64,000 nt of DNA from NCBI GenBank assembly GCA_029931535.1, contig JAQPZY010000514.1, forward strand, positions 62,001-126,000, in the 5' to 3' direction. Below the pieces are notes generated by a model. That model saw only the letters and a list, made by a program, of their open reading frames with translations. It was not told where the DNA came from and made no database searches. Shown here piece by piece: positions 1 to 10,492 of the stretch. The first letter of the stretch is position 1; every line of letters starts with the position of its first letter. The DNA is from Margaritifera margaritifera (Eukaryota; Mollusca; Bivalvia; Unionida; Margaritiferidae). Both the position numbers and the translations under genes were made by a program.

Positions 1-28
1 ACACACACACACACACACACATATATAT
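1..28. repeat. (AC)n-(AT)n microsatellite
   Basis: An AC dinucleotide run passes into a short AT run. It is cut by the window edge, so its full length is unknown. Confidence 0.95.
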
Positions 29-354
29 TTTGCAAATACATGGACATCTTCTATAAATTAAAACTGAATCTTCATTGTTTTCCCAAGTATTTAAGTGCAC
101 CAATTACTTTGATCGTAGAAGGATACTAGCTTAAGATCATAAGCCAAGGTTTCTCTTAACGCTAAAAGGTATATTTATGTCGAGTGCTTATTTTTTGCGG
201 TTGAGAAATGGATAACATCTTAGTGACAGATGTAACCAAGAAAGTTGAATAACAAAACCTGCTGCAAATCCAACACTTCTGAACTATTTTTAACCTTATC
301 CCAAATCTCCACAGCTTATATCTTTACGGAAGGTGTGGTTTGCAGATAAAATGA
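29..354. other. Left flank of the retrotransposon, no gene seen
   Basis: AT-rich single-copy-looking DNA with no open frame worth calling. It ends at the 3' LTR of the minus-strand retrotransposon. Confidence 0.5.
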
Positions 355-1164
355 TCTTACGACTCTATGGTCTAAGAAAAATGTAACAGAAAGAAAGTGA
401 AACCAACAAATCAAGTAAAAATCAACAAGCAATTTATTTCTAGATAATTAAAATGAAAAATCAAAAAGTCACTTACAGTAATGTTTATTAATATCCAAAT
501 AATCCAATAAGAATGATTGTTCTAATCACAAGTCCTAAATATAGAATGTTCCGAATTCACGGCTGTGTCCTTGAATGTTATGATGTGCCAATGGTCTCCA
601 AAGTCCTGATGTACTAGTAGTCTTTAATGTGCTGATGTAAAAAGGAAGTACTCCAAAATATCTCTGAATAAGTTCACATAAATTCCAAAATCATCAATTC
701 AAAATCCAAAATCCAAAAGTTTATGAGCACTGTTATAATCCAATGAATACTTAAAATAATTCCTCTCTTAGAATTTGGAATGATTTTCCACAACTGTAAT
801 AGCTCTTTACAAGACTGATAGTAATGTCGAAACTGAAAAACTGTCCACTAAACATGGTATATATAAAGATTGGTCACATGACAGAATGTTCTAGAATAAT
901 AAATGTACGTGTGACGATTGACAGGTAACTCCTAAGGTTTTTCCAGTTTTATCTATAAACAAAATCAACCTTGACCTAAAATATGGTCAACATTCTGTTG
1001 ATCAAAATTATCCTTTAGCTCAAATCTGAAGTAAACAACCTAATTCAAGGACACTATTTAAAGATGTTTTTCTGGTAAACAAGACCAAAGCTTAAACAAA
1101 TATTAAAGTCAAGAAATATTTATAATTTCCTAAAATATCTATTATATAAACATCATACATAACA
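355..1164 (-). repeat. 3' LTR of the Gmr1-like element
   Basis: It is collinear with the LTR at 6213-7022. Ends are inverted TGTTA/TAACA, but here the outer terminus is mutated (TCTTA on the plus strand). A polyadenylation signal AATAAA on the minus strand lies at about 433-438 and would end the element's transcript. Confidence 0.93.
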
Positions 1165-1175
1165 CCTCCCCTCAT
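1165..1175 (-). other. Polypurine tract
   Basis: On the minus strand the bases directly before the 3' LTR are GAGGGGAGGT. A purine run abutting the LTR is the standard plus-strand priming site of LTR elements. Confidence 0.75.
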
Positions 1176-1304
1176 AAAGAAAAAGAAAGATTTATGTAAT
1201 AAAGCTTTCTTTTGAATATACATCTAATACTATAATAACCAAAATGACATAAAAAAAAATGTTTGATGATACTGAACTTAATTACATCAAGCAATATAAG
1301 GTTT

Positions 1305-1724
1305 CTATGCACGTGAGAGTGCATCTACAATCACATTGTCTTTTCCCCTGATGTGTCTGATGTCAATGTTATATTCCTGCAATATTAAACTCCATCTCAA
1401 CAATCTCCGATTTTTATCTTTCATTTTGTTGATGAAAGTAAGGGGATTGTGATCACTGTACACAATAATTGGAGAAAGAGCTAAGGTAACATACACTTCA
1501 AAATGCTGTAAAGCCAATATCAAAGCCAAGCATTCCTTCTCAATTGTGGAATAATTTTTCTGGTGCTTGTTTAGTTTTTTAGAAAAATAACACACAGGGT
1601 GATCCACACCACTTTTGTCTTCCTGAATCAATACTCCACCAACCCCTACATCACTTGCATCAACAGATAATTTAAATGATTGGCTAAAATTTGGTGCAGA
1701 AAGAACTGGTGCATTTTTAAGCAT
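1305..1724 (-). pseudogene. RNase H domain of pol
   Basis: This 139-residue frame is the RNase H that follows RT in Ty3/gypsy elements and degrades RNA in the RNA-DNA hybrid. It shows LSVDASDVGVGGVL with the first acidic residue, the KECLAL acidic helix, YSDHNPL with the third aspartate, and the tail DIRHIRGKDNVIVDALSR. It is out of frame with RT upstream because of one extra base in a T/A homopolymer near 1767-1774. The frame ends with a normal stop just inside the 3' LTR-proximal region, so this is the true end of pol. Confidence 0.9.
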
Positions 1725-1758
1725 GGTCTTTAACTTGTCAAAAGATTCCCAACACTTG

Positions 1759-2403
1759 TCAGACCAAAAAAAATTTGGTTTTCTTACTCAATAAACTTGT
1801 CAAAGGTTCAGCAATTTTGGAAAAATTGGAACAAAATTTCCGATAATATCCAGCCATACCTAGAAATCGCATCAGTTGCTTTCTACAAATTGGAACTTGA
1901 AATTCAGAGATAGCTTTGACCTTAGCTTCTATAGGTTTAACTTGACCTTGTCCCACAATATGTCCTAAAAATGTGACACAAGCGTGGCAAAACTCACTTT
2001 TGCTCAAATTAATTGTCAGATTCGCATCACTGAGTCGATCGAAGAATTTTCGAATGGTTTCCAAATGATCTTCCCAGGTGTTGTTGTAGATAATGACGTC
2101 ATCAATATAAGCGTCACAATTATCAAGAGAAAATGTTATCATGTTCATCAGACGTTGAAACGTTGCTGGCGAATTTTTCATTCCAAACGGCATTACTTTA
2201 TACCGATAAAGTCCATCTGGAGTTACAAATGCTGAAATTTCTTTTGCCCTTTCCGTCAGTGGAATTTGCCAGAATCCTTTTAAAAGGTCAAACTTGGTGA
2301 CATATTCCGCATTTCCAATTTTATCAATGCAATCGTCCATTCTTGGGATTGGAAATGAATCAGTTTTGGTGACACTGTTGACTTTTCTATAGTCAGTACA
2401 CAT
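1759..2403 (-). pseudogene. Reverse transcriptase domain of pol (core)
   Basis: The frame carries the RT core of a Ty3/gypsy polymerase: CTDYRKVN, the FDLLKGFWQIPL block with the motif A aspartate, VMPFGMKNSPATFQ, and the catalytic YIDDVII box at about residues 98-104. The thumb sequence FLGMAGYYRKF follows. It is separated from the upstream gag-pol frame by a deletion-type frameshift around 2405-2430, just after the NWSAP motif, and from RNase H by a homopolymer frameshift. All RT catalytic aspartates are present, so the domain was probably functional until recently. Confidence 0.92.
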
Positions 2404-5400
2404 ACGGAATGTATTATCTGGCTTGGTGCACTCCAGTTACTTTTACTTGGTTCTATGAAATCATTCTCCAGTAAATACTGAATTTCTTTCTTCAGATAGT
2501 TCTGTTTGAGTAGATTCATCCTATAAGGATGTTGTTTCACAAGCGCAGAATCTACAATGTCAACGTCATGATAAATTTTATTTGTTCGTGTTGGAACATC
2601 AGGAAACAAGTGCTCATATTCATGTAATAGCTGTTTTAGTTCATTTCTTTCCTGTTGTTGTAGATGTGAAAGTTTCTGGTCTAGGTTGTTCAATATTTCT
2701 GAATTCCGAAGATTGGTTATACCAGAGTCACTATAGTCTGATTGTACTCCATCGTTGATATCTTCACTGTGTGGGACAGGTACAACTAAATTAACTGAAT
2801 AATTAGCTGAGCTATCTATGTCAAAATATTCCTTTAACATATTTATATGACAAAGTTGTTTTTGTTTCCGTCTCCCAGGAGTGTTAATGATATAATTTAA
2901 GTCATTTACTTTCTTTTCAAAGGTATAAGGACCATACAATTTAGCCTGAAGAGGATTCTGAGGTATGGGCAAGAGAGCCAGAACTTTGTCACCAGGTTTA
3001 AAACTCCTTTCCTGTGAATTTCTGTCATACCTTAATTTTATTTTTGACTGGGTAGTGTGAAGATTAGTTCTTGCTACTTCACAGGCCTTTGACAACTTGT
3101 ATTTGAAATCAGAAACATAATCAAGAAGATTAATCTTTGAATCTTCATTTGAAAGAAGTTTCTCTTTCAATAATTTTAGTGGTCCACGGACAGTATGACC
3201 AAAAACTAGTTCAAAGGGACTAAAACCCAACGACTCTTGAACTGATTCCCTAACAGCAAACAACAACAAATGAACACCCTCATCCCAATCCTTTTCTGTA
3301 TCAAAGCAATATGATCGAATCATATTCTTCAAAGTTTGATGAAATCTTTCCAAAGCACCTTGACTTTCAGGGTGATAGGCAGAAGATTTAAACTGTTGGA
3401 TGCCTAATTCATGCATAACTTGTTGGAAAATTCCAGACATAAAATTTGACCCTTGATCTAACTGGACAGATTTGGGAAGGCCAACAAGTGTAAAAAACTT
3501 CACCAAAGCTTTCACAATAGTTTTAGTTTTTATATTTCTCAGAGGACTTGCCTCTGCAAATCTTGTAGATGCACACATGATGGTCAACAAGTACTGATTG
3601 CCTGACTTGGTTTTAGGTAGAGGACCAACACAGTATACAATTATTCTACTAAATGGTTCATCAAATGCAGGAATAGGTTGCAAATGAGCCTTAGGTATCT
3701 TCTGATTGGGTTTTCCTACCATTTGACAAGTGTGACAAGATCTGCAGTATTTAGAAACATCACTTTTGAGTTTCGGCCAATAAAAATGATTCAAGATCTT
3801 GTGATAAGTCTTACGGACTCCTAAATGACCAGCCAAAGGAGTTTCATGGGCTAAATTAAGAATTTCCTGTCGATATGACTTAGGAATAACAATTTGATAG
3901 CTCACTGACCACTCGTCACCAGTAGGTACATCAGGTGGTCTCCATTTCCTCATAAGGACCCCATTTTTCACAAAGTAACACACTGGAACTTGTGTGGCTT
4001 CAGTTTCACTAATAGCCCTCTGAAACAAACAAGATATCTCGGGATCTTGCTCCTGTTCAACGACAAGGGATTGTCGTTTGTCACCCTGAGTAGAACAAAG
4101 AGAATGAGTTGCCAAAAGAGGATCACTGTGATCAATACCATTTGATTGATCAATACCTGAGGAAAAAGTGACCTCATCAAAAGACTGACCAATACATGTG
4201 TCAGCTAAAGGAATAATATCCTGATCAACATCACTCTTAAGAGCTCTTTTTGCCATAGCTCTAGTAACTGCACAAGCAGGGTACAAATCAGGGATTTCAG
4301 TTTCGACAGGATCAACTTTCTGATTCAAACAAGGCTTGTCAGTTACAAGTGGATTAACCACAACCTTATCTCCAGCTAGGTCATTGCCTAGTAATAAATG
4401 AACACCCTCTATGGGTAAAGAAGTCACTGCCCCAACAGTCACAGGTCCAGAAACTAAGTCTGATGCCACATTTACACAATTAATAGGTACATTTACAAAG
4501 CCGCACTCTACTCCCTGAACAAGAACACTTTCACTTGAAGAAGACTCCTCAGACAAAGGAAAAGTACCTGATAATAAAAGACTCTGAGAAGCTCCAGTGT
4601 CCCTTAATATTTTAATTGGGATAGGCTTGGCAGAATCAACAATAAGTGATATAGAACCTTCTGACATGAATGGTTCATAAGCCTCCAAAATAGAATCAGA
4701 CTGGGGTTTGTTTGACCCAACAAATGCATTGCTTTCAATATAAGACCGTGACCTTGACCTCATAGAAATAAGAGCATTTGGAAAAGCTCTGTCTTTACTC
4801 TGTTGCTTATTTTTCAACTTGAAGCAATCAGAAATAATGTGCCCTTTTATTTTACAATAAGTGCACGTATGAAGAGATAAGGATTTCTGATCAGTCTTAT
4901 CAGATGTTTGATTCCTGACAGTTGTGCTGTTGTGAAATTTGTAAGTACTCGTATGAGATTGAAATGTTTTTTTACCAGAAAACTGCTGAGAGGACGACTT
5001 ATTGCCAAATGAAATTTTGTGAGTCAAGGAATAATCATCAGCCATACGAGCCGCATTTTCCAAAGTTTCCACATTCTGCTCGTCAAGATAGGTTTTAACA
5101 TCACTATGGATGCACCTCTTGAACTCTTCAATTAATACGAGCTGTCGGAGGTTATTATAATCTTGATCAACTTTCTTGGCTGAGCACCATGTATCAAATA
5201 GTTGTTCTTTTTCCCTTGCAAATTCGACATGAGTTTGTCCAGTTTCTTTTCTACAATTCCTAAACCTTTGTAGATATGCCTCTGGTACCAACTCATAAGC
5301 TTTCAAGATGTACTCCTTAACCACATCATAATCAGTGCTTTGTTGTACTGACAGTGAAGTGTAGATTTCACGAGCTTTGCCAATAAGTACACTTTGTAAT

Positions 5401-5852
5401 AACAAAGTCCAATGCTCTCTGGGCCATTTCAAGTTTTCAGCAATTTTCTCGAAATGAAGAAAGTATTTATCTACTTCTTTTCCCTGAAAAGGGGGTACTA
5501 ACCTAATATATCTAGTAACATCAAAACCTGAACTTGTATTTAAAGGAGTGGAGTGTGCTCTGTTTGCCAGTTCTAATTCTCTTAATTTAAATTGCATTTC
5601 CCTTTCTTCTCTTTTTTTCTCTCTCTCTCTGCATCTCCCTATCATGTTTCTCTCTCTCCATCTGCATTTGCCTCTCTTCTTTCTGCATTTGTATCTGCCT
5701 CTCTTCTTTCTCTCTCTCCATCTGCATCTGCCTCTCTTCTTTCTCTCTCTTTCTCTCTTAATCTGAAGCTTTGCCAATTCTAAACCCATCTGGTTCTTTA
5801 ACTCTAATTTCCTTAATTTCCTGTCAGAACCAGATACAGGCTTTCTCTTCAA
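2280..5852 (-). pseudogene. Gag-protease-integrase-RT(N-terminal) polyprotein
   Basis: The frame has 1190 residues. Residues 30-95 are a charged, probably coiled-coil stretch. Residues 110-280 are capsid; about 183-275 resemble a SCAN domain (ELVPEAYLQRFRN, EFAREKEQLFDTWC). A CCHC zinc knuckle lies at 330-343 (C330, C333, H338, C343). The aspartyl protease has DTG at 418-420 and the LLLGNDLAG block at 486-494. Integrase follows: zinc-binding H669/H676/C706/C709, the core with D799 and E835 spaced by 35, and a GPY/F module at 974-976. The first core aspartate is replaced by Tyr740 (IIVYCVGP), which should abolish integration. RT begins near 1075 and the frame is lost after NWSAP at 1139-1143. 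The charged stretch looks as if two compensating indels shifted part of an E/K/M/Q-rich coil. Confidence 0.92.
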
Positions 5853-5854
5853 AC

Positions 5855-6049
5855 TTAAAGCACTATTTTCAAAATTCCCTTTCCTACTAAATATTGAATT
5901 AAAATAATCTTTATTTCCTGTTTTGTCAATGTTACTTTCGCCTCAGACAGACTGTATTTTCTGGCAAGTTCGAGCAGCTCATCCTTTCTCGTACACTCTA
6001 ATCCCACCTGGGTAGGTTTTGAAATGAAATTCTGAACATTAGATGCCAT
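5855..6049 (-). pseudogene. Gag N-terminus
   Basis: A 64-residue frame opens with ATG about 160 bp inside the 5' LTR, where gag should start. It contains TKQEIKIILIQYLVGKGIL, typical of the helical N-terminus of this gag type. It stops three bases before the main gag-pol frame, which is in a different phase, so a small indel near 5855-5870 separates them. Confidence 0.7.
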
Positions 6050-6189
6050 TGTAAATGCTTGTTGGTTTCACACAAAAAAAATTCTCTATTAAAAATCTTT
6101 GAGAAAGACAAAAAAAAAATTCCGAGACAAAATCAATATGAATTTCAGAAATAACTTTAATATCTCTAATATGCATTAAAGAAATTCAG

Positions 6190-6207
6190 ATCCCGGAACA
6201 CCCCCCA
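6190..6207 (-). other. Putative primer binding site
   Basis: Five bases inside the 5' LTR the minus strand reads TGGGGGGTGTTCCGGGAT. It starts with TGG, complementary to a tRNA CCA end. The matching tRNA could not be identified by eye. Confidence 0.6.
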
Positions 6208-6212
6208 ATTTC

Positions 6213-7022
6213 TGTTACGACTCTATGGTCTAAGAAAAATGTAACAGAAAGAAAGTGAAACCAACAAATCAAGTAAAAATCAACAAGCAATTTATTTCTA
6301 GATAATTAAAACGAAAAATCAAAAAGTCACTTACAGTAATGTTTATTAATATCCAAATAATCCAATAAGAATGATTGTTCTAATCACAAGTCCTAAATAT
6401 AGAATGTTCCGAATTCACGGCTGTGTCCTTGAATGTTATGATGTGCCAATGGTCTCCAAAGTCCTGATGTACTAGTAGTCTTTAATGTGCTGATGTAAAA
6501 AGGAAGTACTCCAAAATATCTCTGAATAAGTTCACATAAATTCCAAAATCATCAATTCAAAATCCAAAATCCAAAAGTTTATGAGCACTGTTATAATCCA
6601 ATGAATATTTAAAATAATTCCTCTCTTAGAATTTGGAATGACTTTCCACAACTGTAATAGCTCTTTACAAGACTGATAGTAATGTCGAAACTGAAAAACT
6701 GTCCACTAAACATGGTATATATAAAGATTGGTCACATGACAGAATGTTCTAGAATAATAAATGCACGTGTGACGATTGACAGGTAACTCCTAAGGTTTTT
6801 CCAGTTTTATCTGTAAACAAAATCAACCTTGACCTAAAATATGGTCAACATTCTGTTGATCAAAATTATCCTTTAGCTCAAATCTGAAGTAAACAACCTA
6901 ATTCAAGGACACTATTTAAACATGTTTTTCTGGTAAAAAAGACCAAAGCTTAAACAAATATTAAAGTCAAGAAACATTTATAATTTCCTAAAATATATAT
7001 TATATAAACATCATACATAACA
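6213..7022 (-). repeat. 5' LTR of the Gmr1-like element
   Basis: It has intact TGTTA/TAACA ends. On the minus strand it contains a CCAAT motif (about 6727-6731) followed by a TATA box (about 6715-6724), which fits a U3 promoter, then an AATAAA signal for R/U5. It abuts a long (AT)n run on its outer side. Confidence 0.93.
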
Positions 7023-7033
7023 ATATATATAGA

Positions 7034-7102
<69 letters not shown>
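7023..7102. repeat. (AT)n microsatellite
   Basis: About 80 bp of nearly pure AT directly against the 5' LTR. It occupies the place where a target site duplication should be seen. Confidence 0.95.
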
Positions 7103-7104
<2 letters not shown>

Positions 7105-7405
7105 AAGTCACGTTTCTCTGTAAAACAAAAGGTCAGTTCTATTGTGATTTTATTGCTAGATTGACCAAGAGCCCACAAGATATCTCGCTTCTGTGTGAGT
7201 TAGGCTTTATTTGTAAGTAATGTTTTAGCCTCTAATGTAGACCACAGAGTTCTAGTTTTGATGCGCTACAAAAGTTCATTCCGTCAACATACACCCATTG
7301 TTACTTTGGGCGCATAAGAAGAAACAGTTTTGCAATTGGAGACAGTATGTTAATCTGGATTTAAGAAATCCTGGGAGGAAGGTCTTTGTTAACCCAGTTT
7401 TGGTG

Positions 7406-8020
7406 TGTGATTCACTTTTATCTCTAGATGCATTTAGACTGCAGGCTAAGTCTCATCGCGTGTGCTATTCACTTTTATCTCTAGATGCTTCACACTGCAG
7501 GTTTAGTCTCACATGGGTGTGATTCACTTTTATCTCTAGATGCATTCACACTGCAGGCTTAGTCTCATATGGGTGTGATTCACTTTTATCTCTAGATGCA
7601 TTCACACTGCAGGCTTAGTCTCATATGGGTGTGATTCACTTTTATCTCTAGATGCATTCACACTGCAGGCTTAGTCTCATCGGGTGTGTGGTTCACTTTT
7701 ATCTCTAGATGCATTCACACCGCAGGCTTAGTCTCATATGTGTGTGATTCACTTTTATCTCCAGATGCATTCACACTGCAGGCTTAGTCTCATATGGGTG
7801 TGATTCACTTTTATCTCTAGATGCATTCACACTGCAGGCTTAGTCTTATATGGGTGTGATTCACTTTTATCTCTAGATGCATTCACACCGCAGGCTTAGT
7901 CTCATCGGGTGTGTGATTCACTTTTATCTCTAGATGCATTCACACTGCAGGCTTAGTCTCATATGGGTGTGAAACACTTTTATCTCTAGATGCATTCACA
8001 CCGTTGGTTTAGTCTCATCG
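7406..8020. repeat. 56-bp tandem array, about 11 units
   Basis: The unit contains TTCACTTTTATCTCTAGATG and CACTGCAGGCTTAGTCTCAT. Eleven copies of the TCTCTAGATGC core (one with TCTCCAG) recur every 56-58 bp between about 7422 and 7984. The first two units are the most divergent. Some units end in CATATGGGTG and others in CATCGGGTGTG, so there are two variant classes. No open frame runs through it. Confidence 0.92.
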
Positions 8021-9160
8021 GGTGTATTGAGCCACAGTTTGGAGCAGAGAAAGTTGGAACGACCAAACGGATCGTCGTATGCAAACACGCACGTTTAAAT
8101 GGGACTCCACATACCGAAATCTCACGAAGCGAGAGTATAAAAAAAGAATTCTATGCAGAGCATGCAACTACTTATATCGCCGTTTTTTAAAGAATAGATC
8201 AAGACTAGATGGTTTATGGTAACGGACAATATTACGAAATATTTAAAGTATCTACGGAATGGTTCTATGAAAGGCTCCAAATTATTGATTGACTACATTA
8301 GTCATAAATTCTAAACCATTTTTTGTCATCTTTACATGCAAACATTAAAAACTAGATATACAATCGATGCATGTGGCTCTCTTAAAATTCAAAAGAACGG
8401 CATCCTACTCTACTGGTTGTAATGCATATGTTCCCAGGAGTGTGTTTAAGTTCATTCCAAATGGATGTGCATATATTTCCAAGGGTGTGCTTAAGTTCAT
8501 ACAAAATGGATGATTTGTAAATATATGAGATTCGTTTACATAAGTTGCAATACCAAACAATTTTCTCCAATAATTAAGATCTGCTCGTGTGTCATTAGCA
8601 CGACTTTCAACTAGAAGAAAGAAAGATAACCCTGACGCTAGTCCTGCCTTCGTCCGTTGTAAAAGCTTTCCATCTTTATTTTAACTGATATTTGGTCCAG
8701 CAGTTACCATCATTCCATAGTAATGACCCTACTGACTCCCGGTGGATGGGTTACCGCAAAGGTTGTAATTTACTCCCGGGTGCTCATGGGACAACCATGA
8801 TTCGTCGCTGAATCAACATGAGCGACTCATTTAAATCGATGTTTACTCTGATTTGTAGTAATACTCTTGGTACGTTAAAGTATGGAATTTGTGCCATACA
8901 GTTAAATGAGCGATATTTCAACCATTACTTAGCACTGTCCATAAACTGCTTAATTAGATAGCATTACTTTATCATTTACCCATATTAAGTTACAAAGTGT
9001 ACTTGCATAGATATTTGTATCAATAGATAAGAAATTAGTAAAGTTGCTATCAGGGAAAAATAGTTTCAGCGATGACAAGGCTTGAGGCTTATCTTCAATG
9101 TCTATCATGAAACTATTTTCCATGCTTTTTGAATTCCATGTTTAGTGTCCTTATGTTGCA
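8021..9160. other. No gene seen
   Basis: AT-rich intergenic or intronic DNA. A short open stretch at 8021-8190 directly follows the array but has no recognisable motif. Exon 1 of the potassium channel, which must lie upstream of 9798, was not found here. Confidence 0.45.
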
Positions 9161-9168
9161 GTTGCACG

Positions 9169-9345
9169 CAGGGGTGTACTGGGTAAGCAACTCGGCCCTG
9201 GACTTTTCTGCCGGGACAGGCTCGGGGTTTTGCTCACACCAGTAAAACACCGGTAAAAACGGATTTTTTTGACGGCCCACCAGCCCACCGATGCGGCGGC
9301 CCACCGGGATTTGTCCCGGTATGCCCGATGGCCAGTACACCACTG
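9169..9345. mobile_element. hAT-type MITE
   Basis: A 177-bp GC-rich island has inverted ends CAGGGGTGTACTGG and CAGTGGTGTACTGGCC (minus strand). It is flanked by an 8-bp duplication, GTTGCACG at 9161-9168 and GTTACACG at 9346-9353, with one mismatch. Eight-base duplications and CAG-type ends are characteristic of hAT transposons. It has no coding capacity. Confidence 0.82.
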
Positions 9346-9659
9346 GTTACACGTGACACTGTCCCAAGGCATTTCATCTCTGAAGGTTGCTGGAAGCTTT
9401 CCTCTATGTTAGATCGTTGGACTTGTGTAAACTGGTTTAAATATTCATATGACTTTAAAAGTGAATTAAATGTGAGTTGTTCTCGAGGGCAAAATAAAGA
9501 GTTGTTTTGAATTATGAGAGCTGAGTAAAATGAGCCATTTTTAGCGAGTATTGTTTGCTCTTGCTCAAATACCTCATTGGAATAAGAAACATGTTTAGTA
9601 TTTTACAGCCATTTACAAAGAATTTGAGTCATACGTAAAGTTTAGATGCTCCGATGATT

Positions 9660-9726
9660 TGTGAATACGAAGTTTACCCCTCCCCCCCCCCACACACACA
9701 CACAAAAAAAGAAAAAAAAAGAAAAT
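9660..9726. repeat. C-run, (AC)n and A-rich low complexity
   Basis: A short poly-C, CA and A-rich tract about 70 bp before the channel exon's splice acceptor. Confidence 0.8.
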
Positions 9727-9797
9727 AATTGACGTACTATTAAGGGATTCTCGGTGGTCAAAGAGAGGCTTTGAATTTCTTTTGCTTTACTTTTCAG

Positions 9798-10492
9798 GTT
9801 ATGGCCACAGCACTCCACAGACGGTGGGTGGAAAGACTGTCTGCATGTTCTACGCCTTGGCTGGCATACCGCTGTGCATCATCATGTTCCAAAGTGTAGG
9901 TGAGCGACTCAACGTGTTTGTTACCTACGTGCTGAAACAAATCAAGAAATGCTTCAAGATGAAGAAAGCCGAGGTCTCCGAAACAAATGTCATCTTGGTT
10001 ACAATGAATCTTTCAACAATTGTGCTCACAAGCGGTGCTCTTCTTTTCTCGCATTATGAGGGATGGAATCTTGTGGATGCTTTCTATTACTGTTTCATCA
10101 CCCTTACAACGATAGGGTTCGGGAATTTTGTGGTTCTCCAGAAAGGAGATTCGCTTCATAAAAATCCTCATTATGTAGCCATGAGCATGATCTTCATCTT
10201 ATTTGGTTTAACAGTAATATCTGCAGCTATAAATTTACTAGTCCTTCGGTTTTTAACGATGAATATCAAAGATGAACGAAAGGACGAGCTTGAAGCTGCT
10301 GTGGCTGCGCACAATGCCGTTCGTTTGGATGGTGATGTCATCACATCTAATGGAAACACGGTCTCAAATGTCCAGGAGCAGCCGGAGTACAGCGAGATTG
10401 TTTCAGTTTGTTCTTGTTCATGTTACAAATGTCGATCAAATAGAGAGAAAGTGTATTACAGAAATAGCACAAGGAAGATTTCAAATTTTTAA
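9798..10492 (+). CDS. TASK-type two-pore-domain potassium channel, terminal coding exon
   Basis: The exon encodes 231 residues of a K2P leak channel of the plasma membrane, from the first selectivity filter to the C-terminus. It begins after a good acceptor (TTTACTTTTCAG at 9797) inside the glycine codon of GYG, a phase-1 intron position typical of TASK genes. Visible in order: GYGH at residues 1-4, where the His is the external pH sensor of TASK channels; M2 (CMFYALAGIPLCIIMFQ); M3; second pore TTIGFGN at 104-110; M4; and VLRFLTMN at 149-156, matching the TASK VLRFMT regulatory motif. GFGN replaces the usual GFGD. The cytoplasmic tail is short, about 75 residues, ending RKISNF. Exon 1 with M1 is not in view and may be left of the window, which would put the retrotransposon in the intron. 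AATAAA signals lie near 10702 and 10808. Confidence 0.93.

Larger units (their letters stand above)
355..7022 (-). mobile_element. Gmr1-like Ty3/gypsy LTR retrotransposon, near full length
   Basis: The element is 6.67 kb long and bounded by two direct LTRs of exactly 810 bp (355-1164 and 6213-7022). By eye the LTRs differ at about ten positions (roughly 1.2%) with no indel, which points to a young insertion. On the minus strand the order is 5' LTR, primer site, gag, protease, integrase, RT, RNase H, polypurine tract, 3' LTR. Integrase before RT is the Ty1/copia order, but the RT, RNase H and GPY/F integrase are Ty3/gypsy-like; that combination is known from the Gmr1 group. Coding capacity is broken by frameshifts in gag and pol and by loss of an integrase catalytic residue. 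The four bases outside each end (ATGA and ATAT) do not match, so no target site duplication is visible. Confidence 0.93.

Noticed and set aside
5548..5783. Plus-strand Leu/Ser-rich frames in the gag region
   Set aside because: Antisense of the GA-rich coiled-coil segment of gag.
7406..8020. Tandem array considered as a CRISPR-like array
   Set aside because: Units are contiguous with no unique spacers, and the setting is a eukaryotic genome.
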